DNA of 64,000 nt from Geminicoccaceae bacterium. GTDB taxonomy: Bacteria; Pseudomonadota; Alphaproteobacteria; Geminicoccales; Geminicoccaceae. The translations under genes and the position numbers were made by a program. The stretch is taken from NCBI GenBank assembly GCA_025999455.1, contig AP024683.1, positions 1,929,501 to 1,993,500 on the forward strand. The letters are read 5' to 3'. Of the stretch, positions 8,286 to 16,831 are shown in pieces (position 1 is the first letter of the stretch; every line of letters begins with the position of its first letter). The notes beneath the pieces were generated by a model. That model had not been told where the DNA came from. It was given only the letters and a program-made list of their open reading frames with translations, and did not search any database.

Positions 8286-9428
8286 GTGACCATGCCGCCG
8301 CCCGACCCTTGGCTCTTCACCCCCGGCCCGCTCACGACCTCGGCCACGGTCAAGGCGGCCATGCTCCACGATCGCGGCTCGCGCGACCGTGCCTTCCTCG
8401 AGCTCGACCGCGAGATCCGCCGCCGCCTCGTCGCCCTCGTGGGCGGGGAGGGGACCCATGTCTGCGTGCCGATCCAAGGGAGCGGCACCTTCGCCGTCGA
8501 GGCCATGCTCGGCACCCTCGTGCCGCGCGACGGTCGCCTCTTGATCCTCGTCAACGGCGCCTACGGCCGGCGCATGGCGACGATCGCCCGCTACCACGGC
8601 CGTTCGGTCGAGACCCTCGAATGGCCCGAGGATCGACCCGTGGACCCCGCCCGCCTCGAGGCCCGGCTCGCGGCCGAGCCCCGCCCGACCCACGTGGCGG
8701 TCGTCCATTGCGAGACGACCTCGGGCGTCCTCAACCCGCTCGAGGCCGTGGCCGAGATCGTCGCGCGGCACGGTGCGGCGCTGCTCGTCGACGCGATGAG
8801 CAGCTTCGGGGCGCTGCCGATCGACGCGCGGCGGATCCGCTTCGACGGGCTCGCGGCCTCGGCCAACAAGTGCCTCGAAGGCGTGCCGGGCGTGGGCTTC
8901 GTGCTCGTCCGCGAGGCGGCCCTCGAGGCCTCGGCCGGCAACGCGCCCGCGCTCTCGCTCGACCTGTTCGACCAACACGACGCCTGGCGCCGGACGGGCC
9001 AATGGCGCTTCACCCCGCCGACCCACGTGCTCGCCGCCCTCCACCAGGCCCTGCTCGAGCACGAGGCGGAGGGGGGAGTGGCGGGCCGCGGCCGCCGCTA
9101 CGTCGAGAACGCCCGGATCCTGATCGAGGGGATGCGCGCGCTCGGCTTCGTGCCGCTCCTCGATCCCGAGGTCCAAGCCCCGATCATCGTGACCTTCGCG
9201 ATGCCGGCCGATCCGCGCTTCCGCTTCGAGACCTTCTACGAGCTCCTGCGCGAGCGTGGCTACGTCATCTATCCGGGCAAGCTCACGGTCGCCCCCTCCT
9301 TCCGCATGGGCTGCATCGGCCGGCTCGGCCCCGAAGTGATGCGCGGCGCGGTCGGGGCGGTCGGCGAAGCGCTCGCCGTCATGGGGGTGGCGAGCGGGGC
9401 ACCGGCACCCCGGGAGGCCGCGGCATGA
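8286..9428 (+). CDS. phnW: 2-aminoethylphosphonate--pyruvate transaminase
   Basis: 380 residues, class V PLP aminotransferase. The N-terminal FTPGPLTTS matches the family, and the PLP lysine is Lys195 in SANKCLEGVPG. It moves the amino group of 2-aminoethylphosphonate to pyruvate, giving phosphonoacetaldehyde and alanine. GGAG lies ten bases before GTG 8286; ATG 8292 is the alternative start. The stop overlaps the start of phnX (ATGA), so the two steps of the phosphonatase pathway are coupled. No phosphonate transporter or regulator is adjacent. Confidence 0.94.
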   Translation: MTMPPPDPWLFTPGPLTTSATVKAAMLHDRGSRDRAFLELDREIRRRLVALVGGEGTHVCVPIQGSGTFAVEAMLGTLVPRDGRLLILVNGAYGRRMATIARYHGRSVETLEWPEDRPVDPARLEARLAAEPRPTHVAVVHCETTSGVLNPLEAVAEIVARHGAALLVDAMSSFGALPIDARRIRFDGLAASANKCLEGVPGVGFVLVREAALEASAGNAPALSLDLFDQHDAWRRTGQWRFTPPTHVLAALHQALLEHEAEGGVAGRGRRYVENARILIEGMRALGFVPLLDPEVQAPIIVTFAMPADPRFRFETFYELLRERGYVIYPGKLTVAPSFRMGCIGRLGPEVMRGAVGAVGEALAVMGVASGAPAPREAAA

Positions 9429-10255
9429 GTTGGAGCTGGCAGCGGCGCTGGAGGGGCGGGATCGAGGCCGTGATCTTCGACATGGCCGGCACGCTCCTCG
9501 ATTTCGGCTCCTGCGCGCCGGCCGGGGTGTTCGTCGAGGTCTTCGCAGCCGACGGCGTCGAGATCTCGCTCGCCGAAGCGCGCGGGCCCATGGGGGCGGA
9601 AAAGCGCGCGCACGTGCGCGAGCTCCTCTTCGCCCCGGCGATCGCCGCCCGCTTCACCGCCCGCCACGGCCGGCCACCGACCGAGGCCGACGTCGATCGG
9701 CTCTACGCCGCTTTCGTCCCGGCCCAGCTCGCCTGCCTCTCGCGCTACGGCGAGCTCGTGCCGGGTGCGCTCGAGACCTGCCGGGCGCTGCGCGCTCGCG
9801 GCGTCAAGCTCGCCGCCAACACCGGCTATTCGCGGGACATGCTCGAGGTCTGCTTGGCCGAGGCGCGCCGCCAGGGCCTCGAGCTCGACGACGCGGTCGC
9901 CGCCTCCGACGTGCCCCGGGCTCGGCCCTGGCCCGCCATGTGCCTCTTGAACGCCGCCCGGCTCGCCGTCGCGGACGTGGCCGCCTGCGTCAAGGTCGAC
10001 GACACGGTCCCGGGGATCGAGGAAGGGCTCGCGGCCGGCATGTGGACGGTGGCCGTGGCGGTGAGCGGCAACGAGGTGGGCCTGCCGCTCGAGGAGTGGC
10101 GGGCGCTGCCGGCGGCCGAGCAGGCGCGGCGGCGCGCCCGCGCCGTCGACCGGCTGGCCCGGGCCGGCGCCCACCTCGTGGTCGACAGCGTGGCCGAGCT
10201 CTTGCCCGCGCTGCGGGAAATCGAGGCTCGGCTCGCCCGCGGCGAGCGGCCGTGA
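9425..10255 (+). CDS. phnX: Phosphonoacetaldehyde hydrolase (phosphonatase)
   Basis: 276 residues, HAD superfamily. The nucleophile Asp19 lies in FDMAGT, which has the Ala typical of phosphonatase in place of the usual second Asp. The cap-domain Schiff-base Lys60 is in MGAEKRAH. ARPWP and VDDTVPGI also match the family. It splits phosphonoacetaldehyde into acetaldehyde and phosphate in the cytoplasm. The ATG overlaps the phnW stop by four bases. Function is secure from both motifs and the partner gene. Confidence 0.94.
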   Translation: MSWSWQRRWRGGIEAVIFDMAGTLLDFGSCAPAGVFVEVFAADGVEISLAEARGPMGAEKRAHVRELLFAPAIAARFTARHGRPPTEADVDRLYAAFVPAQLACLSRYGELVPGALETCRALRARGVKLAANTGYSRDMLEVCLAEARRQGLELDDAVAASDVPRARPWPAMCLLNAARLAVADVAACVKVDDTVPGIEEGLAAGMWTVAVAVSGNEVGLPLEEWRALPAAEQARRRARAVDRLARAGAHLVVDSVAELLPALREIEARLARGERP

Positions 10256-10370
10256 AGCGCGCCCCGGCTCGGCTGCGACAGCCTGTCCGTGCGACCGCGA
10301 CGCGGCTTGTGCCGGTGCCGTCGTTTTCTCTACTGCTGGTCGCATGGTACGTGCCTCGGAGCAGGAGCGC

Positions 10371-10985
10371 ATGCGCCAGCGCGTGTTGATCCTCGTGCTG
10401 GTCGTCATGGCCGCCGTCAGCGCGGCGATCGCCGCGGCCCTCGTCGCGAATTCCGACCGCACGCCCGGGCGGGTCGCGGGCGTGGGCGAGGTGCAGCTCG
10501 GCGGGCCGCTCGACCTCGTCCACCACACGGGTCGGCGCTTTTCCGATGCGGAGCTCGCCGGGTCCTATCGGCTCGTCTATTTCGGCTACACCTATTGCCC
10601 GGACATGTGCCCGCTCGGGCTCCACACCATGGCCGAGGCGCTCGACCGGCTGCCGCCCGAGATCGCGAGCAAGATCCAGCCGATCTTCGTCTCGGTCGAC
10701 CCGGAGCGCGACACGCCGGCGGTCCTGAAAGAGTACGTGGGGGCGTTCCACCCGCGGCTGATCGGGCTCACCGGCACGGTCGAGGAGATCGAGGCGGTCA
10801 AGAAGGCCTGGCGGGTCTACGCCCGCAAGTCCGAGGAGAAGCGCGGCGAGGATTACCTCGTCGACCATTCGACCTTCACCTATCTCATGGGGCCGGACGG
10901 TCGCTACCTCGCGCATTTCGGCCACGGCACGACCCCCGAGCAGATGGCCGAACGCCTCGCGCGGCTCGTGGCCGGGACGTCTTGA
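10371..10985 (+). CDS. SCO1/SenC-family copper chaperone / thiol protein
   Basis: 204 residues: an N-terminal membrane anchor (about 5-26) then a periplasmic thioredoxin fold. The copper ligands of the family are present: Cys76 and Cys80 (CPDMC) and His166 (VDHSTFTYL). Such proteins help build the CuA centre of cytochrome c oxidase. ATG 10371 is chosen because GGAG stands nine bases before it; an in-frame ATG at 10344 lacks a ribosome site. No oxidase genes are in this window. Confidence 0.92.
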   Translation: MRQRVLILVLVVMAAVSAAIAAALVANSDRTPGRVAGVGEVQLGGPLDLVHHTGRRFSDAELAGSYRLVYFGYTYCPDMCPLGLHTMAEALDRLPPEIASKIQPIFVSVDPERDTPAVLKEYVGAFHPRLIGLTGTVEEIEAVKKAWRVYARKSEEKRGEDYLVDHSTFTYLMGPDGRYLAHFGHGTTPEQMAERLARLVAGTS

Positions 10986-11045
10986 CCGGAGACGCCGAGA
11001 TCCCACTTGTCAGGCCGGCGGCGAGCCGTTAAGTGCGCCGCCCGG

Positions 11046-11122
11046 GCGCCCGTAGCTCAACTGGATAGAGCATCAGACTACGGATCTGAGGGTTAGGGGT
11101 TCGAATCCTCTCGGGCGCGCCA
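11046..11122 (+). tRNA. tRNA-Arg (anticodon ACG)
   Basis: A 77-base cloverleaf including an encoded CCA. The acceptor arms GCGCCCG and CGGGCGC pair fully. The D-arm is GCUC/GAGC, the anticodon stem UCAGA/UCUGA holds the loop CUACGGA (anticodon ACG), and the T-arm AGGGG/CCUCU carries UUCGAAU. It stands alone between the SCO and isocitrate dehydrogenase genes; no integrase or att-site repeat was seen next to it. Confidence 0.97.
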
Positions 11123-11331
11123 CCCTCTCCCGATCCTCCTCCCGCCTTCGACGGTCCCACGCGGCGCCGCGGCGGCATCGGCGCCTCCAGGCTCGTCCCC
11201 GGATGGTCCGCGCGACGCGCACCGTGACGCGCTGCCGGCTTGTCCGATCCGAGCCCGGTCGGCAAAGTCGGGCCGTCCTCGGGATCGGGTGGACCGAGGC
11301 GCGCACGGCGACGTCTTGGGAGGTGGCGAGC

Positions 11332-12831
11332 ATGAGCACGAGCACCGTTTCGGCCGACCTCGCGGCGCTCGGCGATCTCGTGCGCAGGCCGGGCGGCGTG
11401 CCGATCACGGTCGCGTTCGGCGACGGGATCGGCCCCGAGATCATGAAGGCCTCGTTGAAGATCCTGCTCGAGGCCGGGGCGAACCTCGCGATCGAGCCGA
11501 TCGAGATCGGCGAGCGCGTTTACCTCGCCGGCAACACCGCCGGTATCGGTCCCGAGGCCTGGGAGAGCCTCCGCCGCACCAAGGTCTTCTACAAAGCCCC
11601 GATCACGACCCCGCAGGGCGGCGGCTACAAGAGCCTCAACGTCACGGTCCGCAAGATGCTCGGGCTCTTCGCGAACGTCCGGCCCTGCGTCGCCTACCAT
11701 CCCTTCGTGGCGACCAAGCATCCCGGGATGGACGTCGTCATCGTCCGCGAGAACGAGGAGGATCTCTACGCCGGCATCGAGCACCGCCAGACCGACGAGG
11801 TCTATCAATGCCTCAAGCTGATCTCGCGGCCGGGCTGTGAGAAGATCGTCCGCTACGCCTTCGAATATGCCCGTGCCAACGGCCGTCGCAAGGTCACCTG
11901 CTTCACCAAAGACAACATCATGAAGCTGACCGACGGCCTGTTCCACAAGGTGTTCGACGAAATCGCCAAGGATTATCCCGACATCGAGAACGAACACTGG
12001 ATCGTCGACATCGGCGCGGCGAAGCTCGCCGACACCCCGCAAGCCTTCGACGTCGTCGTGATGCCGAACCTCTACGGCGACGTGTTGAGCGACGTGGCGG
12101 CACAGATCGCGGGCTCGGTCGGCCTCGCGCCTTCGGCCAACATCGGCGAGCACTGCGCGATGTTCGAGGCGATCCACGGCAGCGCCCCGCGCCGCGCCGG
12201 TCAGGACGTCGCCAATCCCTCGGGCCTGCTTCTCGCCGGGGTCATGATGCTCGTCCACATCGGCCAGCCCGAGGTCGCCGAGCGCGTCCACAATGCCTGG
12301 CTCAAGACCATCGAGGACGGCATCCACACCTACGACATCTTCGAAGAGGGCGTCTCGAAGAAGAAGGTCGGGACGACCGCCTTCGCCGAGGCCGTGATCG
12401 AGCGGCTCGGCGAGCGACCGAGCCAGCTGCGCCCGGTCGCCTACGCGCGGGGCGGCGAACGCTTCGTCGTGCCGCGCGCGCGGCCGACCGTTCCGGCGAA
12501 GAAGGAACTCGTCGGCATCGACGTCTTCGTGCACTCGACCAAGACGGCCGAAGAGCTCGCCCGCGACATGCAAGCGGCCGCGAGTGAACTGTTCAGCCTC
12601 GTCATGATCACCAATCGCGGTGTCAAGGTCTGGCCGGAGGGTCTACCCGAGACGTTCTGCACCGACCATTGGCGCTGCCGGTACATGGCCTTGCCCGGCA
12701 AGCAGTTCAACAAGGCGATGGTCGTGGAGCTCCTCAAGAAATTGAACGAGCTCGGCGTCGATTTCGTGAAGACCGAGCATCTCTACACCTTCGACGGCGA
12801 GCCCGGCTTCTCCTTGGGTCAGGGCCAGTGA
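11332..12831 (+). CDS. icd: NADP-type isocitrate dehydrogenase with C-terminal extension
   Basis: 499 residues. The first ~340 form the isocitrate/isopropylmalate dehydrogenase fold, with GDGIGPEI, the substrate segment NVRPC, and the metal/dehydrogenase signature around MPNLYGDVLSDVAAQIAGS. A further ~150-residue C-terminal domain is present, as in the longer isocitrate dehydrogenases known from Thermus, Rickettsia and some other alphaproteobacteria. It makes 2-oxoglutarate in the TCA cycle. GGGAGGTGG lies just before ATG 11332; the frame also opens upstream but without support. It is single, downstream of tRNA-Arg. Confidence 0.9.
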   Translation: MSTSTVSADLAALGDLVRRPGGVPITVAFGDGIGPEIMKASLKILLEAGANLAIEPIEIGERVYLAGNTAGIGPEAWESLRRTKVFYKAPITTPQGGGYKSLNVTVRKMLGLFANVRPCVAYHPFVATKHPGMDVVIVRENEEDLYAGIEHRQTDEVYQCLKLISRPGCEKIVRYAFEYARANGRRKVTCFTKDNIMKLTDGLFHKVFDEIAKDYPDIENEHWIVDIGAAKLADTPQAFDVVVMPNLYGDVLSDVAAQIAGSVGLAPSANIGEHCAMFEAIHGSAPRRAGQDVANPSGLLLAGVMMLVHIGQPEVAERVHNAWLKTIEDGIHTYDIFEEGVSKKKVGTTAFAEAVIERLGERPSQLRPVAYARGGERFVVPRARPTVPAKKELVGIDVFVHSTKTAEELARDMQAAASELFSLVMITNRGVKVWPEGLPETFCTDHWRCRYMALPGKQFNKAMVVELLKKLNELGVDFVKTEHLYTFDGEPGFSLGQGQ

Positions 12832-12841
12832 CGCCGTAGCA

Positions 12842-12864
12842 CCCCCGCCGGGGTGCGGCGGGGG
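12842..12864. terminator. Bidirectional GC hairpin between convergent genes
   Basis: A perfect nine-base inverted repeat (12842-12850 with 12856-12864, five-base loop) lies in the 56-base gap between the isocitrate dehydrogenase stop and the convergent TRAP large-permease stop. There is no T-run, but its place suggests transcription ends here on both strands. Confidence 0.55.
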
Positions 12865-12887
12865 CGGGCCCGGACCGCCCGGCCCGC

Positions 12888-14180
12888 TCAGCCGAAGAGC
12901 AGGGTCGGTAGCCAGGTCGCGAGCCAGGGTGCTGCCAAGAGGATCAGAAGGCGCACCCCGTCGGCCGCGACGAAGGGCAGGATCCCGCGGCTCACCGTGC
13001 CGAGCCCGAGTCCCGGCACGGTCGATTGCAGAACGAACAGGTTCATGCCCACGGGTGGGGTGATCATCCCGATCTCGGCGAGGGTCACGAGGAAGACACC
13101 GAACCAGATCGGGTCGATCCCGAGCCCCCGGATCACCGGGAAGACGGCGCCGATCGTCAAGAGGATCATGGAGAGGCTGTCCATGAGACAGCCGAGCAGG
13201 ATGTAGACGAGCGCGAGTGCCAGGAGCACGAGGAGCGGATCGGCGCCGAGGGCCGCCACCTGGTCGATCACGACCCGCGCGAGGCCGGTCGCATCCACGA
13301 AGGCGTTGAAGATCGCGGCCCCGATCAGGATCGCGAAGATCATGGCGGTCGTGAGGACCGTCTCGACGAGCCCGTCCCGCAAGGTCGCGAGCGTGAGCTG
13401 GCCGTTGAGCCAGGTGAGGAAGAGCGCCCCCGCCGCGCCCACCGCCGCCGCCTCGGAGGGCGTGAAGAGCCCCGCATACATGCCGACGAGGACGAGGAGC
13501 AGCAGGAGGACCGTCTGCCAGATCCGGGCGAGGGTGGCGAGCCGCTCCCGCCAGGAGAGCCGCGGGGCGACGGTCGCCGCCAGGCCGCGCCGGGTCGAAA
13601 GCCGCACCGCCGCCATGTAGAGGAGCATGCCGAGCAGGCCCGGCAGGAGCCCGGCCGCGAAGAGCTTGCCGATCGACTGCTCGGTCATGAGCCCGTAGAC
13701 GACGAACAGGACCGAGGGCGGGATCATGACACCGAGCGTGCCGCCGGCCGCGACCGAGGCCGAAGCGAGCGTGTCGGGATAGCCGGCGCGGCGCATCTCC
13801 GGCATCGCGACCTTGCCGATCGTGGCGGCGGTCGCGAGGCTCGAGCCGCAGATCGCACCGAAGAGAGCCGAGGCCCCGACCGTGGCGAGCGCGAGCCCGC
13901 CGCGCCGGTGGCCCAAAAAGGCGCGCGCGGCCTCGTAGAGCGACCGGGAGAGGCCGCCGCGTGCCGCGAACACGCCCATCATGACGAAGAGCGGCACGAT
14001 CGCGAGGCTCGGCGTGGCGATCGCGTCGAACGGCGCCTTGCCGAGCACGAATCCGAGGCTCGCCGGCCCCCAGACCCACCAGAGGCCGAGGGCCCCCACG
14101 AGCCCCATCGCGACCGCGACCGGGACGCGGAGCGCGATCAGGAGGAGGACGAGGGCGAAGCCCGCCGCGGCCTCGATCAC
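12888..14180 (-). CDS. TRAP transporter large permease (DctM), operon 1
   Basis: 430 residues, about twelve hydrophobic helices. Family segments include the AAGGTLGVMIPPS and TPPVGMNLFV motifs and GLFTPSEAAAVG. This is the ion-coupled transport subunit of a tripartite TRAP importer in the inner membrane. The start GTG 14180 overlaps the stop of the small permease gene (GTGA), so translation is coupled. It is the last gene of an operon reading IclR regulator, binding protein, small permease, large permease. Confidence 0.94.
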   Translation of the reverse strand: MIEAAAGFALVLLLIALRVPVAVAMGLVGALGLWWVWGPASLGFVLGKAPFDAIATPSLAIVPLFVMMGVFAARGGLSRSLYEAARAFLGHRRGGLALATVGASALFGAICGSSLATAATIGKVAMPEMRRAGYPDTLASASVAAGGTLGVMIPPSVLFVVYGLMTEQSIGKLFAAGLLPGLLGMLLYMAAVRLSTRRGLAATVAPRLSWRERLATLARIWQTVLLLLLVLVGMYAGLFTPSEAAAVGAAGALFLTWLNGQLTLATLRDGLVETVLTTAMIFAILIGAAIFNAFVDATGLARVVIDQVAALGADPLLVLLALALVYILLGCLMDSLSMILLTIGAVFPVIRGLGIDPIWFGVFLVTLAEIGMITPPVGMNLFVLQSTVPGLGLGTVSRGILPFVAADGVRLLILLAAPWLATWLPTLLFG

Positions 14181-14713
14181 GGGCGGGCGTCCGATGCGGC
14201 GTCGGCCGGGCCCGCGCGCAGCGCCAGGAGGGCGGCCGGCACGGACAGGGCCACACCGAAGAGATAGGGCAGCCAATAGAGCGCGATCGGCAGGCCGAGC
14301 GTGGGGCTCACGTCGCCCATCGCGAGGCGGCTCTCGAACTGCCGCCAGCCGTAGAGGAGGAGGAGCAGGAGGAGTGCGGCCTCGGCCACCGCCACGAGGC
14401 GGGCGAGGCCGCGACGCAGGGGGGCGGGCAAGCGGTCGGTGAGGAACTCGACCGCGACGTGGCTGCCGCGGGCGAAAGCGAGCGGGAAGGCGAGGCAGGC
14501 CGTGGCGACGACCGCGAGCTGGACGAGATCGTTCACGCCCGTGAGCGGTGAGGCGACGAGCCGCCGGGTGAGGATGTCGGCGAGCACGACCGCCATCCCG
14601 AAGAGGAGGGCCACCGCCGCGCCGAGCGCGCTCGCCTCGCAGAGCCGGAGAACGGGCCGCACGATCCACGCCCCGCGCCGCGGACCCGCCGCGGCCGCCT
14701 CACTTTCCGCCAT
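14177..14713 (-). CDS. TRAP transporter small permease (DctQ), operon 1
   Basis: 178 residues with four membrane helices and the DctQ hallmarks VLADILTRR and FARGSHVAVEFL. It joins the binding protein to the large permease. It is 12 bases downstream of the binding-protein gene and overlaps the large permease start by four bases. Confidence 0.92.
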   Translation of the reverse strand: MAESEAAAAGPRRGAWIVRPVLRLCEASALGAAVALLFGMAVVLADILTRRLVASPLTGVNDLVQLAVVATACLAFPLAFARGSHVAVEFLTDRLPAPLRRGLARLVAVAEAALLLLLLLYGWRQFESRLAMGDVSPTLGLPIALYWLPYLFGVALSVPAALLALRAGPADAASDARP

Positions 14714-14725
14714 CCTTGCCGGCTC

Positions 14726-15763
14726 TCAGGCTTTGGCGAGCTCTTGCATCCGGGCGTAGATCGCCCGAGCGTTGGCGATCCCTTCGCGCTCGAGCCGGGC
14801 GAGCTCCTCCTGGATCATGGGCTCGAGCGCGGTCCGCCAGCGCGCCCGCTCCTCGGCACTCGCGACCGTGATCACGTTGCCGCGCGCTTGCGCGGCCGCC
14901 TTGCCGTCGGCATCGGCCCGGTTCCAGGCGGCCACGATGCGCGGCAACAGGGCCTCGCCCGAAAGCGCGTCGACCGCCGCCCGCACCTCATCGGGCAGGC
15001 CTTGGTAGCGGCGCTCGTTCATGACGATGTAGAACGAGACCGTGTAGGCCGCGATCTCGAGGTGGAACTTGGTGACCTCGGCGAGCTTGAAGGAGTGGAC
15101 CGGGTCCCAGGGCAGCACGTAGCCGTCGAGCGTGCCGGCCATGAGGCTCTCGTAGATCTGCCCGGGCGGCAGGCCCACGGGCGTGGCGCCCAGGAAGGTC
15201 AGCATGTTCGAGACGACGGGCGAGGGTGCCCGGATCCGCAGGCCCTTGAGGTCCTCCATCCGCTCGACCTTCTGCGCGCGGGTGTGGATCAGGCCCGGAT
15301 TGTGGGCGAAGAGCGAGAGGACCTTCACGCCCCGGTACTCGTCCTTCAAGAGCTCGGGGTAGAGCGTCCAGAGGATCCGGCTCGCCTGCTCGGCACTGGT
15401 CGTGAGGAACGGCATGTCGACGATGCCGGTGCGCGGGAAGCGGCCGCGCGGGATCCCGTGCAGGCCGAGGGCGACGTCCATCACGCCCGCGAGCACCTGG
15501 TCGAGCTGGTTGTTGATGTTGCCGAAGGCCGTGTTGCCGGCGTGGAGCAACACCTTCACGCGCCCGCCCGTGCGCTGCTCGAGCTCCTTGCCCCAGGGCT
15601 CGAGGACGTCGGTGTGCAGCCGGTGCACGGGCGGCAGATAGTGCGAGACCTTGAGCTCGATCGGGGCTTGGGCGCGCAGGATCGCCGGGGCGGCGAGGGT
15701 GCCCGTGCCGGCGAGCAGGGCCGCGGTGAAACGGCGACGGGTCGGACCTGGGCTCGTGGTCAT
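14726..15763 (-). CDS. TRAP substrate-binding protein (DctP), operon 1, Tat-type signal
   Basis: 345 residues. The N-terminus has a twin-arginine-like RRRF before a hydrophobic stretch ending near ILRAQA, suggesting export by Tat. The mature part is a DctP fold, with the family's central MEDLKGLRIR segment and a specificity-region Arg. Its ATG overlaps the stop of the IclR regulator gene (ATGA). Substrate is probably a carboxylate, as is usual in the family; the exact one cannot be read from sequence. Confidence 0.9.
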   Translation of the reverse strand: MTTSPGPTRRRFTAALLAGTGTLAAPAILRAQAPIELKVSHYLPPVHRLHTDVLEPWGKELEQRTGGRVKVLLHAGNTAFGNINNQLDQVLAGVMDVALGLHGIPRGRFPRTGIVDMPFLTTSAEQASRILWTLYPELLKDEYRGVKVLSLFAHNPGLIHTRAQKVERMEDLKGLRIRAPSPVVSNMLTFLGATPVGLPPGQIYESLMAGTLDGYVLPWDPVHSFKLAEVTKFHLEIAAYTVSFYIVMNERRYQGLPDEVRAAVDALSGEALLPRIVAAWNRADADGKAAAQARGNVITVASAEERARWRTALEPMIQEELARLEREGIANARAIYARMQELAKA

Positions 15764-16719
15764 CCAGCCTCTCCTTCTGTTTGTCGTCGGGCGCCGAGCC
15801 TCCTCTCGACGCAGGAGCCTAGCGGAGCGCTCGGGGTGCGGGGAGGGGGCGCCGTCCGGCCGTCGAGGCGGGCCGGGTCACGCGCCTCCGGCCGCCAGCC
15901 GAGCCGCCCGCTCACGGCCTGCGCCTCTTCGCGCAAGGCCGTCACGACGGGCCCGTCGGGATCGATCGGGAAGCGGCCGGTCGGCCCGAGCACGGTCAGG
16001 ACCGCCCGCACCGCACCGGTGAAATCGAAGAGTGGGGCCGCGGCGGCGCTCACCCCGTCGAGATAGAGATCGCGCACCGTGGCGATCCCGCCCGCGGCGC
16101 GCACGGCGCGGACGATCGCCTCGATCGGCTCCTCGTCGGGCAGGAGCGCGCGACGGCGGGCCGGCGCGGCGGCGAGCTCCTCGCGGGCGAGCGCGTGGAG
16201 GCGGGCATCGGCACTCGCCGCCAAGAGCGCCCGCCCGGTGGCCGACCACAGGACCGAGAGGACGAAGCCCGGGCGGATGTTCACGACCACCGGCTCGTCC
16301 GGCTCCTCGAGGCGGACCACGGTCGGCCCGCGATTGCCGGGGACGGCCAGGAAGGTGGTCGCGGCGAGCGCGTCGCGCAGGCGGAAGAGCGCCGGCTCGG
16401 CGGCGCGGATCGGATCGCTCTGCCGCATCGCCGCGAGGCCGACGAGGATCGCTTCGGGGCCGAGCGCGTAGGCCTGCGAGACCGGGTCGCGGGCGACCAG
16501 CCCCTCGGCGGCGAGGCTCTTGAGGTAGCGGTGCAGCTTGGCGGGATGGGTGCGCAGACGGGCGGCGAGGGCCGCGAGGCTCGCCCGGCCCCCCAGGGCC
16601 GCGAGCCCCTTGAGGACGGCCGCGGCGGTGGCGGCGGCCTTCACGCCACCGCGATCCTCCGGATCGAGCTCCGGCACCTCCGCGATCGCCGCCTCCCCGC
16701 TCCCGCTTCCGTTACGCAT
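15760..16719 (-). CDS. IclR-family transcriptional regulator of TRAP operon 1
   Basis: 319 residues. The N-terminal winged helix-turn-helix (about 25-90) contains LAALAARLRTHPAKLHRYLKSL, followed by the IclR effector domain. The C-terminal 30 residues are Pro/Arg-rich and perhaps disordered. The stop overlaps the DctP start, so regulator and transporter are one unit. It is divergent from the P450 gene with a 112-base gap full of short inverted repeats, so it may control both its own operon and the P450. The effector is likely the transported or oxidised compound (inference). Confidence 0.9.
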   Translation of the reverse strand: MRNGSGSGEAAIAEVPELDPEDRGGVKAAATAAAVLKGLAALGGRASLAALAARLRTHPAKLHRYLKSLAAEGLVARDPVSQAYALGPEAILVGLAAMRQSDPIRAAEPALFRLRDALAATTFLAVPGNRGPTVVRLEEPDEPVVVNIRPGFVLSVLWSATGRALLAASADARLHALAREELAAAPARRRALLPDEEPIEAIVRAVRAAGGIATVRDLYLDGVSAAAAPLFDFTGAVRAVLTVLGPTGRFPIDPDGPVVTALREEAQAVSGRLGWRPEARDPARLDGRTAPPPRTPSAPLGSCVERRLGARRQTEGEAG

Positions 16720-16747
16720 GGCGTATTGCGATTACGCGTTCCGGAAC
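16711..16747. promoter_or_regulatory. Candidate IclR operator cluster in divergent promoter region
   Basis: This 37-base stretch holds TTACGC (16712-16717), GCGTAT (16721-16726) and TTACGC (16732-16737) in alternating orientation, then a perfect palindrome GTTCCGGAAC (16738-16747). It begins over the regulator's start codon and lies 85 bases before the P450 start. IclR proteins bind short palindromes in just such divergent gaps; which repeat is used is not known. Confidence 0.45.
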
Positions 16748-16831
16748 TATCCTCGCCCCGGGCGTTCGGCAAGAGCGCATCCGCGCGAGCCTCGGATCCG
16801 GATGCGCGTGCGATCGGGAGGCGCCACGACC

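Noticed and set aside
11046-11331. tRNA-Arg as an integration site
   Set aside because: No integrase, no direct repeat of the tRNA 3' end and only housekeeping genes on both sides.
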